DNA from: Azolla pinnata
Lineage: Eukaryota; Streptophyta; Polypodiopsida; Salviniales; Salviniaceae
NCBI GenBank assembly: GCA_037176905.1
Contig: JBBBWG010003892.1
Span: forward strand, 36,784-100,783
DNA length: 64,000 bases
Direction of reading: 5' to 3'
This document shows positions 25,890-38,423 of this stretch, piece after piece; position 1 is the stretch's first letter; each line of letters begins with the position of its first letter. The notes beneath the pieces are model-generated. The model was not told the DNA's origin. It searched no databases and saw only the letters and a list, made by a program, of their open reading frames with translations. The translations under genes were made by a program, and so were the position numbers.

Positions 25890-27807
25890 TATGCGCTTGA
25901 CTACTCGAGAAAGTGTTGATAACACATCGATAACGCATCTGTAACATAACTCCGTCTGTTTAGGGCGCATGCAAAGAGAATTAAACAGAGATAAAAAGAA
26001 AACATATATAGAAAGAGTAACGGAATGGCGTTATATTAGGAAGGGCGCTCGCATATAACACCCTTCCGATTCACCGAGTTCTAATAGAGAGGGCGCTCGA
26101 TTAGAGCGGATACGTCAGCTAAGGCTTCATTCGCCAACATTCTCTGAACCAGTGATATATATCCTAGTTGTTTTTCCTCAATGTACAGTTAGCATCGCAC
26201 TCTGCTGATAACACATGTTGGTTTCTAATACGAAAGTCAGCCCCATATTTTGGAGAAAAAAGAAGCAATCTATGAGATTTTGGAGCCCACATTCCTGGGT
26301 ATCTATCTCTATTTAACCAAACGTCATGTTCATACGAAACAAGCTTGTCTCCAACAACTTCTTCATGTAATAGGGGCAAGATATGTTGAATGCAAAGGCG
26401 TATGTATACCTTCACTCTAGACCATTTCCTTTTCCTGTAGTCATCAAATTTGTTCATGTCCTTATTTGCTGATAATTTCAGATTTGTTTTCCGCAGGCTG
26501 AAAAAAACAGAAGCCAAAAACGCCCCCCCCTTCTCCTTCACTATCTTGTCTAAAGCTCCTTAAACTGCCTCATACCATGCTTTAAAAGCAAACGATCACA
26601 CTCTAGGGAAATCATTCATGACAACTTCATTGTAATTTGAAACCTTTAACCTTTCTAGTCATTATACTTATGAGAATGGCTAGAGACATAACTAGTATTA
26701 CAGCTTGCCCAACCACAGATTACAACCGAGCGCATACAATAAGATACGAGCGTCGTCGACACAACAAACTCCGGAGATGAAATGTCCTTAAAAAGAAGAA
26801 AAGATGAAATGAAACGGAGAAAACTGGATTGAGGTGCCCGTAACGGGTTTCGAATCTTTTAAGAAGGACAGAAAATGTCATAAATATTTGTTTATAGTGT
26901 GAGCTCGATCGAGTACATGTATTGCAATACTTTGAAGCATTTCGAAATATTTTAGAGTCATTACTATTCTCGACTTTCTTTCAAATTTCTAGAGGTTTAT
27001 TACTCACACAAGTGAAACATGTGATCATATTAATAGGATGGTTGAGCTTGAGATTTTGTTTACAAGAGGTTGTAAGTTCAATTTTCAATTAAATATAATT
27101 TTTATGTGATTATATCATTTGCACCGGAGGTCCAAGCCATTGTTATTGTTTAACAATGTACTAATACATTGCATAAGTGACAAGTGGCTATGACGATGGT
27201 GGACTATTCTTATCAAATCAGTGTTTGTGTTCTTGTTCCTTTTGAGATTTGACAATGGCAAATACCGTTATTCTTAATCTTTTCCAGGGCTAAGTATTCG
27301 TGAGTTACGAATTTCTCGCGTCACAAACCAAGACTACAAAGCGAGCGAAACTCAACTAAGCTCCCAACAACAAAGTGTAATGATATGCTAATCAATATCC
27401 AAATCGATACATAGAAGCCAAACTATTGAGAATTCCAATAACACGTGTAACTATGTAGCCAGTCGGAGAAGGCAATCGATGCTAGATTTTCATCAGAGTT
27501 TGCTTCTTTCTACCGTTCGCTATTGCACTCACAACCGTGGGGGTTTCGGAATCCACATAATTCCTCATCTAAAATTGGATATTCTCTAATCAATTTGAGC
27601 CATGTTTATATTTGTGGCGGTGGACATCGCAGTAGAATCGGCATCCACTATTTTTAAAATAAGTTTGAGGTCTATGAAAAATCTCCAAATTCAGATCTTC
27701 TCGAGTTTCAGCACATTTGATCAGCTAACTTCATCAAAGCAAACAAATCACAATGGCTTACACATCATGCACAAGTCTTAAAAGTAAGAAATAGCAGTAT
27801 ATCTTAA

Positions 27808-27867
27808 AAACCCTAAACCCTAAACCCTAAACCCTAAACCCTGAACCCTGAACCCTAAACCCTAAAT
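27808..27867. repeat. Interstitial telomere-type repeat (CCCTAAA) with variant units
   Basis: About eight CCCTAAA units occur, two of which are CCCTGAA variants. The orientation is the same as the 17.16-kb run. Confidence 0.9.
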
Positions 27868-28037
27868 CGCGCGGTTGTGTTGAGTTGTACGACCTAGGAA
27901 CAGAAAAGAAAGAAAGATATATTAACGTATTGTCGGGGCAAACATTGGCCCACGAGACAAAATGTACAATAATGTTCGGTATATCCACTTATCTACGATG
28001 AGTACGAAAGTAACTACAAATACAATCATCTGAGTTT

Positions 28038-28172
28038 GCATGGGCAGGTGTGAAAGCGGACACTTTGCATGGGCAAGTGTGAAACCGGACAAACGGTCGG
28101 CAAGTGTGAAACCGGACAAACGGTCGGCAGGTGTGAAACCGGACAAACGGTCGGCAGGTGTGAAACCGGACA
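28038..28172. repeat. 27-bp tandem repeat upstream of the acidic membrane-protein gene
   Basis: Five units share the core GTGTGAAACCGGACAAACGG followed by TCGGCA. The two outer units replace the end with ACTT. The array ends about 120 bp before the ATG at 28293, and a CTT tract follows, so it is promoter or 5' UTR of that gene. Confidence 0.9.
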
Positions 28173-28292
28173 CTTGTCCACCGTCTTCTTCTTCTTCTTC
28201 TTCTTCGTCTTCTTCTTCAAATAGATTCCCGAATCTTTCCCTTCCTCTGCAGAAGAAGAATCTGCTAAGATTCCATCGTTCTTATCGTGGCT

Positions 28293-31200
28293 ATGGCGAT
28301 GTCTACGCAACAACAACAAGCTCTCCTCTTCTTCCTCCTCCTCCTCTCGGCTCCTCTCCTTCTCCCCTTTCTCATCTTCTGCGTCTTGCCTCTCCTCCTC
28401 TTCCTCCTGCCTGCCGCCTTCTTCCTCCTCCTTCCCCTCTTTCTCCTCTACAAGGCCAGCCGATGGTCCCTCGGTCGAGCCTCGGCCTTCTTCCATTCCC
28501 ATGATCTCTTGCGTGTTGAGGATCCTCGCATCGCGAAGGTGCAATCCGCTGTTGGCGCTGTAGCTGCTGCTGCTCCTGATCGTGGTGAGCTGGAAGTATA
28601 TGGCAGCGCTGATACCGGAGGGAAGGAGCCTTCGGCCCAAGGGTACAAAGTAATTTTTACGGACGACGGCCAGGAAGCAGGAGGAGATATCGAGATGAAG
28701 GTCGATCGGGCAGTCCCCAAGCCATATTCATCTTCAATCGTTGAAGGTAGTGAAGGGCGAGGAGAAGGAGGACGTGAAGAAGAAGGGCAAGGAGAAAGAT
28801 ATGAAGGAGGAAGAGGAGGATTAAATGAATGGAATATTGACCGTATCCATGGTCGAAACTCTCTGGAGAAACTGCAAGAGGATCTCCAACCCATCCTCTT
28901 TGCTTCCATGGAGGGAGGTTTGGAGTCACCTCGGCCGGATTCTTCAAAATATTTGATCGTGAAAGAAGTATCTAACAAAGAAGAAGAAGCAGAAGCAGAA
29001 ACAGAAGATTCAGTTGTTAATGTGGCTGATGATGATCGACATGCACCGCAGAATGATGGTGATGATGGTGTTGTCGATTCAGCCAATGCTCAGGCAAAAC
29101 CTATTTACCTTGATGGCAAAAATATCGATGATGAAGAAGAAGAAGTTGTTAATGTGGTTGATGATGATCGACATGCACAGCAGAATTATGATGACGGTGT
29201 TGTTGATTCAGCCAATGCTGAGGCAAAACCTATTCACCTTGATGGCAAAAATGTCGATGATATTGCTGGCAATGAAAAAACTATCTTCGAGCTCGATCGC
29301 AAGAATCATGTGGATGTTAAGCTAGCTCCTCTGCTGAAGGTTCATGGGATCTACAACAGAGATGGAGACGATCAGAGTACTACCAAGAAGGGAGATGGAG
29401 AAGATGAATGTGGTACCGAGTATCGATTTGTTGGAGTTGAGGGAAGGAGTGGAGGTTCGGATGAATCGGATGGTGAAGTTAAAGGGAGACATGGAGAGCC
29501 AGATGAATCTGATGGTGGTGAAGTCAATCGAAGAAATGAATATTCAAATGAATCTGTAGATCGAGATTCATCCAATGGTCATGTAGATGTCAAAGAAGAA
29601 GAAGAAGAAGAAGAAGAAGAAGATGATGATGATTTTGACAAGGGTTCAATTCGTTCAGATATCGTGGACCCCTGTGTTGATGTGCCTATACAAGGCGAAG
29701 GGTTTGTGTTTGATCAATCATCAGCTCATGATGAATGTATGCTTTCAGGCAATGGCTTTGATAACAAGAGTTCGTCGCAAGGGACTGCAATCTCAATTAG
29801 TTCTAGAGATGAAGATCAAGTCGAAGAGCAAGAAGAAGAAGAAGAAGAAGAGGAAGAGGAAGAAGGTAAGCACAAGAAAGTTTCCCCACAGGTCATAATG
29901 CATGTCGATGACAATATGGCAGGCGATTCGATCCCAAAGTATCATGAAGTTCTGGAAGAAAGTAGTGATCAAATCAGAGATGAGACATGTACTGCAACAA
30001 AGCACAATAACACTGACAAGCTCAAAGATTCCTCCCTGATTCTAATGCATGTCGATGACATGGATGGTGGCTCGATCCCGGATCATAATAATGATCGGGT
30101 TCTGAAGGAAAACGTTGGAGGTCATCTGCAAATCATCGGAGATGAGACATGCATTCTGGAAGGAATTGCAGGCCATGAAATCGGAGATGAAACATGCAAT
30201 GCAATCGAAGATGATAAGTATAATGAATTGGAAATCGTTAAAGGCGAGGCTACGGATGTTGGCTCACCGCCGCCGGTATCTGTTAATCATAGTGAAGGAT
30301 TTAAAGATGGTCAAGGATTGGAAGCTGATGAATCTGTAGTACCCATAGAGGGGAATTGTGCTAGAATGGCAAGCTCCAATATCCATGTTGATCGTGAAGG
30401 ATCTGAAGAAGATGATGCACAAACTCACGATAACGATGTCGAGATTGGCAGCAATGCTGAATATGTGGCAGCTATTAGCCCTGAAAAACATGCAGATGAT
30501 AGGCGATATGTTGATCGATCGACGATAATTATCAGCGGCGTGAATGATGCAGCTGAAGATTCTGGGAACGTCGGTGTAAGGCGTATTATTGTTCATGAGG
30601 ATGACGGTATGATTGATCCCAAGGAAAGAAGAAAAATCATCGGAGCTGGTTCGCCAACAGAAGTCGCGGAGCCAGATGGGGAACGTTCTGGTGCGCCCAA
30701 TGATACTGATGGTGCAATGGAGGCTCATGATGAATATGATTTGGATCTGGCGCAGGGAGTTGGAGTCAAAAAAGGCAAGTCCAATGGATCATCAGTCGGA
30801 TCTGGATCAACCAAACAGGAGCATGAGCCGGTGCACTATCATATAATTCAAGCCGATAATGGAAATGGCGGAACCAAGGAATCTGGCTCGAGGCAGATAC
30901 ATTCGGAAGATTCGTCGCCCGAATTGGGCGATCGACTCAGCAATATTGCTGATCCAACCCATGCAGCAGAGGTAGATGAGGAGGTTGTTGATGGCAGCAT
31001 CCAAGAAGAATTAGGTGTGGAGGTATGATCATATTTTGGATTATGATTGAATGTAAAGTCTATCGTATCAATCGGTCATACGATCTAGCTGTATGCAATG
31101 GGGCATTGTAACGATAGATCAATTGGGCATTGTAACTATAGATCAATTGGCCATTGTAACTATGGATTGATGCCGGTTTTTGTTTGGCAGCAGCAGCGAC

Positions 31201-31463
31201 GATTGGCGGCAGAGCAGAGCGTTGCCAACGACATCGAAGCGATCCGAAGGATTGTCGGGTGCGATGCCAGTGATTCTAAGGCGCATGTGCTGGAACAGCT
31301 CCACCATCTCTATGCCTTCCTAGGAATGAAACCGCCATTGTTGTCATCTGCAGCTGCCAAAGACGAAGAAAAAGAAGAAAAAGATGAAGAAGATGAAGAA
31401 GAAGAGCTGCAGAAGGTTAGAGGAGAGCTCGATGTCTTGAAGGTGGTGGTGGGAGTGAAGTAG
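28293..31463 (+). CDS. Large acidic membrane-anchored protein, uncharacterised plant family
   Basis: Two exons (28293-31022 and 31191-31463) join in phase 0 and encode 1000 residues. Without splicing the frame stops at 31028, six bases past the donor. Residues 10-53 are almost wholly hydrophobic (Leu/Phe/Pro), enough for two membrane passes or a hairpin. The next ~850 residues are highly acidic and probably disordered, with several Glu and Asp runs and a tandem 44-residue duplication (about 29013-29263, VDSANA(Q/E)AKPI(Y/H)LDGKN in each copy). The C-terminal exon holds the part I recognise from otherwise uncharacterised plant proteins with N-terminal membrane segments: IEAIRRIVGC, then LHHLYAFLGMKPP, then a final VRGELDVLKVVVG. 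Function is unknown. The ATG was chosen over an in-frame GTG two codons upstream. Confidence 0.75.
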
Positions 31464-32439
31464 AAGTAGATATAACATAAAACAGTCTTTTACATTGATC
31501 TGTGTGTGCTGGAGATAGCTTTTATATATATGTGTGTGTGTATGTATCTAGTGGGTTCCGTTTATGCATTCATTTGATCTCTTTATTTACTGTATTTAAC
31601 AATTTTTACGCTTTGATGGGAGAGGAAGAAGGAATTCCAGGGAAGGGTTCTGCTCTTCCTCCGCAACAAACAATGTACATATTCTTTGAACATATTATAA
31701 CACATTGATTGTTAAAATATGCCACTTTCTCTTCAATCCTTTGTTCAGTCCTATTAAGGATTTCGTTCTCCATCGTACAGAGTTCCAATTTGACCAGAAG
31801 AAGAATCTGTTGCTTCAATCTGAGGCAGTGGAATGGAATAATTTGATGTGTGCATGATCAGTTTAGAGTAGTCTCAGACACATTTTTGCTATGTTGGCAC
31901 TTCTGCTTGAAATAGAAGAACCTGCACAAGAAGAGCCTAGTTGCATGTAAAATGGCAAGGATATTGTATGCTAGAAGTAGGAGCATAGGCATCATTTCTG
32001 ATGACAACATGTTTGTAGTATAAATACAAATTTAAACTGCTGTATTTGGAAGCGATCCATAGATCATCCTTGAAAGAGCTAGCATCGACGACGGTTACCC
32101 TGTTATGCAATGTTAGCAAGCAGTGAGTGATGTAATGTCAGAAAGCAATCGACTATGGTAATGAGTTTTTAACTCACAGTAATCAGCCATGGATCATGAG
32201 TTAATTGCGCAATAATCGTTTGAGATCCTCGATGATCTCTTTCATTGAATGACCATGCCGATGAAAAACTGCAGACTGTTCATTCTACAAGGAAGTGATA
32301 CAGCTAGATAGAACAGAAGCCTTTTCAAGTAAAACAAACATCACGAGATTAAAGTAACAAACATGAGTTGAGAGAGAACTCCTGTAATGGAAATTATCCT
32401 TCCCTTTGCACATTAGCAAGATCTTCTCTATACTGGGCA

Positions 32440-35058
32440 TCACTTCTCACTATATATAGCAATTTGTGGAAGGATGACACTGCCCATCCATAGCTTCCCA
32501 TCATGCTCTTCGACCTCACTAACTAGTCTCACCACCTTCCCGTCTCGATCTTCCAACACCTCGACAACAGCACCGTCTGGGCTAAGTCTGATTACCATCC
32601 CCTTGGCTAATTTCCTAGCAATTTTCGTGTACACACTCGTCAAAGATACGGGCAATTTCAACAATGCCCTACGGATCCACAATGGTGAATTTAAAACAAT
32701 ATTCGGCTTCGAGTGGATGGCAACGAAGAAATCTCCATTCTTGGCACGCCGAACATTATCTGGGTACCCTGGCATAGAACTGAAGAGCTCAAGTTCACCT
32801 TTCTTAGGTCCCTTTAACCAATACCGCATTATGCTGCAAAAAGATGAGCTTTTTTGAGATCCCATGCAGACAAGTTTTAAAAAAAGGTTTATCTATGAAG
32901 AGAAGAAGAAAAAATAGAAACAAACCGGCAAGTGAGCGTCTCCGACATCACCAAGTAGGAATTGTCTTCGCTGATTGCTATACCATTAGGGAACTTCAAG
33001 CCGCGCACAAGCACTTTTGTCTCACCAGTGGAAGGATCATATCTAAGAAGCCTCCCACTTTCATCTCCACCAACAAACATAGTTACGAAGTCCCTGTGAA
33101 TAAAACCATATATTTACAACCGTCAAGCACAAACATACATGGTGACAGGAAAATTTCCATTCGAACATAAGCCAGTACAGAAACTTTGGTCTGAGAAACT
33201 TTCATAAAATCCAACAGACAGAGGGTTTAGGGTCTACCTTCTATGATACTTGGAGCTACTGTCGGTGAAGTAGATGAAGCCATCATCATCGAATTCAACA
33301 TCATTCGTAAAGGCGAGAGGAGTACCTTCGGCCTCTGTTACAATGGCCTTTGCCAAACCTCCCTCAGGACCGACAACATGTAAACCAAAATATGCATCTG
33401 CAACGTACAAATCTCCTTTCTTATCAAACCTCATCCCTAGAGGCCTTCCACATATGTGCTCGAGTTGAATCTTCAAGACCGGAGGTGATCCAGGATCGCA
33501 GATTTCTGAGCTGCTCGGTGCAATTAAAAGGCATCAGTAGGATTCATTTTCGTTTGTACAATGTCAAAGGGAACCAAATATCACACAAAAGGCCAGCTAG
33601 ATTCTATAGTTCTTAGAGTTTGGTAGAACAATTGCTAGTGATTGATGTCTTAGTAGGAAAAAACTTGAACACAATCATGGAAACGAGGAGCAAAAACCAT
33701 ATTACAAACCCATAATTGAAACTATTCATCATAATCAAAATGGTATAATAATCAAGCAGCAGCAAGCCGTTACACCCTTAAACTACCAAACGAAGAGCCA
33801 GAACTTAACAGATATAGAGAAAAATGGAAAGAGTATGGAAAACAAGTTAGGAAAACATATATCAATATACTGCACAGATTCTTGTGTGATTGCATGAATG
33901 GCTGAATGTGTTCCTACTGAGTTTCTGGAGAGTCGAAATGTTTCAGAAGCCTAGATTAGTTATTGCTGGGCATATCGTTTTTCAGGATTATTAAAAAAAA
34001 AGGTGATTTGCCATAACTAGATAATTTTATAATAGCAAGCATATTCGATTATGAAAGATTTTGGATTAGGACTGGAGAACCAAGCCAGAGGAAACTTGTC
34101 TAATTGGTTCAATGTCGTGCTTATACACATGCATGAGAGTTCAATATCCAAAATGAAACTGGAAATTCATCTCAACACATTTTTAATGCGTGAAAATTGG
34201 GACTATTGGTGGGGACCCTAATCTAAAAAAGGGGGGCTTTTGCATCCAGGAACCAGGGTTTATATACATTCGAAGCAAGTTCAACCTACATAATTGGGAA
34301 CATATTTTAAGCACTTTGATAGGTTTCTTCTGGTTTCTCTCCGAAAATTCCCTGTTATGAGCTTACGGGACTTCAATGTCTTTTATAGTTTAGCATTAAA
34401 CTAAAATGACTGCGGGGATCTGTTTCAGTATGAGACAGGTGTTATGCTCTGTGCAAATGCAACGATTATTACCAACTGAGGCTTCAAATCTTAAGGCTGA
34501 GAAGACTCTAGCTTCCTGGATCATTAGTACCAATTGAAGCATGAACCAGCAGACTGAAGCTTCCTGGATCATTATTCCAAACGTGGCCATAGACTTGATT
34601 TTTTTCATCTGGCAGTGGCTTCTTGTTCCATTCGTGATGATCCATGCAAGAGAATCACTTACTAACGAGAACCTTTCTTCATCAAGCTCCGCATTACAAA
34701 GGAAGAGGGAAACAAACAGATCGATCCAAGGAGGGAAGGGAAGAGGAGAAGCTATGGGAGCTCACCGTTCGGGAGACGTGTGCGCGAACTCCTTCCATTC
34801 CTTTTGCTGTTCATTCCACAGCATGATGCGGCCATCAGCAACGCCCGTGTAGGGTCCTCGGCCGTGGGGGTCGAAGGCGAGGCTCTCGGGACCGATGAAA
34901 TCGGGTGTGAGAAGGATCCGGGAGCTCTGCAATTTGTTGTCCAAGTCCTCGGGGATCGTGTGGGGCGGGGATGGAGGAGGCACAAGGACCCATCTCACGA
35001 AGAAAGCCAAGGTTGCGGCCACGAAAACCCATCTCAGTCGCCAAGCTTCCATGGCCAT
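32440..35058 (-). CDS. Strictosidine synthase-like (SSL/APMAP-type) beta-propeller protein
   Basis: Four minus-strand exons (35058-34766, 33510-33238, 33093-32926, 32833-32440) join in phase to 375 residues, the usual SSL length. An N-terminal hydrophobic anchor (WVFVAATLAFFVRWVLV) is followed by a six-bladed propeller. Family landmarks in order are GPESLAFDPHGRGPYTGVAD, HICGRPLGMRF with DLYVADAYFGL, FTNDVEF with YFTDSSSKY, the Str_synth core LLRYDPSTGETKVL with LKFPNGIAIS, MPGYPDNVRR, and EHDGKLWMGS near the end. The acidic residue that true strictosidine synthases use just before EHDG is not evident (LVSEVEEHDG), so I infer a hydrolase-like or non-alkaloid role, as for most plant SSLs, in the secretory pathway. 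The start is the ATG at 35058; the open frame beyond it has no ATG. Confidence 0.9.
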
Positions 35059-38000
35059 AGCCTCTTGTGGGCAGTCTTGTCTCTCCCCTCTTGTGGGCAA
35101 AGAGAGCTTCTCTTCCAAAAAGCCTTCAGTCTTTCCCCTTCAGTCTTTTTTCCTTCAGTCTTTTTAACACAAGCTCAAGAATGGTGTGATCTCTTTACAA
35201 AAATGCTTCTCTTTTGCTCAATGATCTTGCTTTCCTTGGCTAAAACTGGAGATCTCAACTTGTGTTCTGTTCTTGGCTCCAGAGACAAGTGCATGATGTG
35301 TGTGAGCTCAGAATTTTTCCCCTCCAGATAGATTAGAGGGCACACGACGACGCTCTCGTGACTCCGATCGGCTTCGATCGGCCCCTAGTTAGTGCTCTGA
35401 GTGCGAAGCGAAGCGGTCGCGAACAGAGCTTTCCCTTCATCCTTTGCCTCTTTTGATTGTGAAATATAAAATCGACGTTTTGTCCGATGCCGTGTGTCCC
35501 CGCATTGGTTACGCATGGGAAGCCACTGGCAAATAATCGAACGTTGGATTGGATGCCTTACGAAGGCGTTTTCGTCACAGGAGTTCTGACCATTCTCTTT
35601 CGCATCCTCCTTAAACTGATGCAAGGATTCCATTTCGGAGGAAAAAACAAACGCACGAGGCATTGGTATCTGTTGAGCACCATGCATCTCGACCTTTTGT
35701 ATGGATAACTGAGCGTATCTGCTGGTTTTATAGCTTTCGAGTCTCTTCTGCATCTAGGGATCGTGTGTGGACTTGAGCGAGTGAGCGTTGCATAGAATTT
35801 GGAACTACGGCGCGCATGTGAGCATGTAGTGATTATGAGCATGTTTGCTTGGTGAGATCAAAGCAGAGCAGATGAATCGATCAATATAACCTTGCATGTC
35901 TGATTGACTGACCCCCACTACTCGTTCATTCGGGGAGCCTCCAAGGGCCCAAGCAAGTAAGAAAATTAACTCTACAACACTTTCGGTGAGCACGACAAAG
36001 CTACAAGAAGAGCTTGCATATCATCCACGTTGTTCGAGCAGTTATGCGCTTATATACATCTCCAGCTATATACAGCTCCAATTATGTGAACTAGGAGATG
36101 GATAGGTTATTCTTGTGAAAGGAAAAAATGAAAATCATATTGGAGAGAAGAGAGAGTAGCATTATGAGTTACTCAAGAGATATCAAGAGAGACGGAATTC
36201 AACCTAATTAAAGTTTTACATGACGAATTTAGTTAGTTAGCTAGCTAGATAGATAGATAGATAGATAGAGAGATAGCTACTCCACCAGACTTGCACATCC
36301 TCCGGTATGTAAAAAGAGTCTGGCAAAACTTGTTTGTGATTAAACAGAGAAAAAAAAAACGATTGGGTTTTGTTGCTTCCTACCGAAGATTGCGATTCCC
36401 CAAGCGCCATTCGAGCCGAATCCGATTTTGGGCTTGGCCCGGCAAATCATCGGATGGACTCGCGCAAGCAGAAGAGAATCGTCGCCACAGCACACTGGCA
36501 AGCAAGCCGGGCACGGGAGCAAGTGGGCGCCTTTCAGACCCGTCCTTCTTGAGATCTTCATGTGGGGCCATAAACAAAAGACAGCGGTACCACACTCCGA
36601 AAACAATGCAGGGCCGTTGACTCGAGAGCGCCATTCAATCCGATGCGGGGAGGTCTTTTGGCCCATCGATCGATCCGATGCGGGTTGAGGGGAAGTTTCT
36701 CATTAAGATGGGGCCAAATCTCTTTAGGAAGCGCCCGAATCCAGGCCCATTCTTGCAGCAGTTCGCAGCGCACGATCGAGCGCTTTCGATCTCCAAGGGC
36801 CTCTGACGTTTAACTCGGCCGCAAGATCCAGATCTACGTGGATCCGTTCGTTGCGGATCATTAGATCGGACATCCCCGTGGGTGGTCGCATATGTGCCGC
36901 ATGCGACTCATTCGAGATCGGCGCAATCCCAACAGTAAATGGCTTGCGCCCCGGGTATAATAACTACCTCCGGGCGTATGTATGCATCGGGGGGTATACG
37001 CACGGTATACGGCGCCGCGTACATTTATATGCATACGTACGCAGCTGCATACATTGCACTGTTTTGGTAGGGAGGAGTAAAAAAAAAAACAAAAAAAACT
37101 GCGGTGGTTGGTTGCCGTGAACCGAGTAAAAACAAAAAACTGTGGCCGGGGGACGGTGGGTTAATCTGTCCGCTCGCGGCTCCAAATGGGCGCCCGGACA
37201 AATCGATTCCGTCCCCAGCCTTCTACGAAAGAACTATAGTCTAGCGCCCCGAAACCAACACCACAAGAAGGACAAAACAAACCAAAAGAAGAAGAAGAAG
37301 AAGAAGAAGAAGAATTAAAAAAAAGAAAAAAAGAACGAAGCCGTAGCACTAACATTCGTAGGCTTTTTCACATGGCGTGTCTTTGTGATCCGACACGGCG
37401 GTGCCTTGCGATCCGACATGGATGATCGAGCCGCGCTTTTTCGGCCCAATTGGGCTCAAATTCGATTCGATTCGATGGACTTTTTATATATGTATATATA
37501 TATATATGTATGTATGTGTGTGTGTGTGTGCACTAGCTAGCTACTTTGGCTTTTCAAACGATAAGGGCTTCACCGCGCAAGGTACGATCGGATCGGATCG
37601 GATCGGATCGGATCAGGTGAGAGACGGCACAAGCTGCGATTATCGAACGCTTGGAAGGATCTAATTACACTAGTTCAAGAGACTCCGCTGCTGTCTTTCT
37701 TGCTACTACATTTAGTAATGGAATGAGCTTCACAAATGGACTTACTTGGCTCTCAATTATAGTCGTGCAATGCAAATCCGAATGTTGGGGTCAGCGGCTG
37801 CGGTTGACTTTTCTTGACTTGACTTGACTTGGCTTGACTTGGCTTGACTTGACTTGACTTGACTTGGCGTCGTCCAAATGTCGCTGACTCTCTTCTTCGA
37901 TATATCTCGTGGGCTACTACTGTACAAATCCACACCAACACATCGCATATCTACTAGTATCATGTACAATACATTGTGTGGGCAATACATTAAAAGAAAC

Positions 38001-38305
38001 ATACCAGCTGCATTTACCCATCACGTTTTTAAGAATGTACGCTCTTGCAGCTTGCTGCTGCAAAAGACGCCACCGATCATCAAGCAGATGAAGATCAGCC
38101 CCCGGGGACATTGATTCTACACGTACATGTAGCATGTCATAGGGACTTGTGACAACATATTATTATGTATGTATTGCGGATAATTAGTATGTCGAAGTAT
38201 AGATTCAGGAGATCTAGTGAGTGCACATGGGGGTGAATTTATCAGCTAGTAGAGCGCTAATTAGCGACATAATTAGGGTTAATGAGAAGCCGCTAATTGC
38301 ATATA
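35059..38305. other. Intergenic DNA between the SSL gene and MIR160
   Basis: No gene is supported. The stretch 36340-36850 is comparatively GC-rich and open in several frames on both strands, but no frame resembles a family. A GATCG/TCGGA run lies at about 37583-37617 and a TTGACT/TTGGC pentanucleotide run at about 37808-37866. Confidence 0.5.
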
Positions 38306-38423
38306 ATTAGCAGCTGGAGAGGCCTGCATGGCCCTCTGCATGCCAGCTGTGGAGGCTGCACCCCCTAACTCGAGCCAATCACAACCTGCCAGGTGGCATG
38401 CAGGGAGCCAGGCAAACTCTAAT
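38306..38423 (-). ncRNA. MIR160: MIR160 microRNA precursor
   Basis: The minus strand of 38394-38414 reads UGCCUGGCUCCC followed by UGCAUGCCA, 21 nt. This is plant miR160 with C instead of U at position 15. On the same strand, 38344-38322 reads UGGCAUGCAGAGGGCCAUGC, which pairs with it as the opposite arm; the CAUGCCA end is fully paired and there are a few internal mismatches. The lower stem closes with ATTAGAG against CTCT…CTAAT (38423-38417 with 38306-38310 and neighbours). The loop is about 49 nt. The miRNA is on the 5' arm, as in known MIR160 genes. miR160 guides cleavage of ARF10/16/17-type auxin response factor mRNAs. The primary transcript would start above 38430; I cannot place its promoter. 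Confidence 0.88.

Larger units (their letters stand above)
24974..28037. other. Intergenic DNA with assembly gap
   Basis: The stretch holds the N gap and its flanking duplicates (25636-25889), telomere-type repeats at about 27808-27867, and otherwise AT-rich DNA. A 125-codon minus-strand frame at 26164-26541 has no ATG at its start and no family resemblance. Confidence 0.55.

Noticed and set aside
25260-25970. Frames spanning the N gap on both strands
   Set aside because: They cross 100 unknown bases and two copies of the same 77 bp, so they are assembly artefacts.
26164-26541. 125-codon minus-strand frame
   Set aside because: It does not begin with ATG, has no recognisable motif, and no neighbouring exon could be joined to it.
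36291-36773. Several overlapping frames on both strands in a GC-richer patch
   Set aside because: Mutually exclusive frames with no conserved motifs; the openness follows base composition.
37808-37866. A second cluster of TTGACT W-box-like sites
   Set aside because: It is a simple TTGAC(T)/TTGGC pentanucleotide run with no neighbouring gene start; unlike the 56.4-kb array it has no palindromic unit structure.
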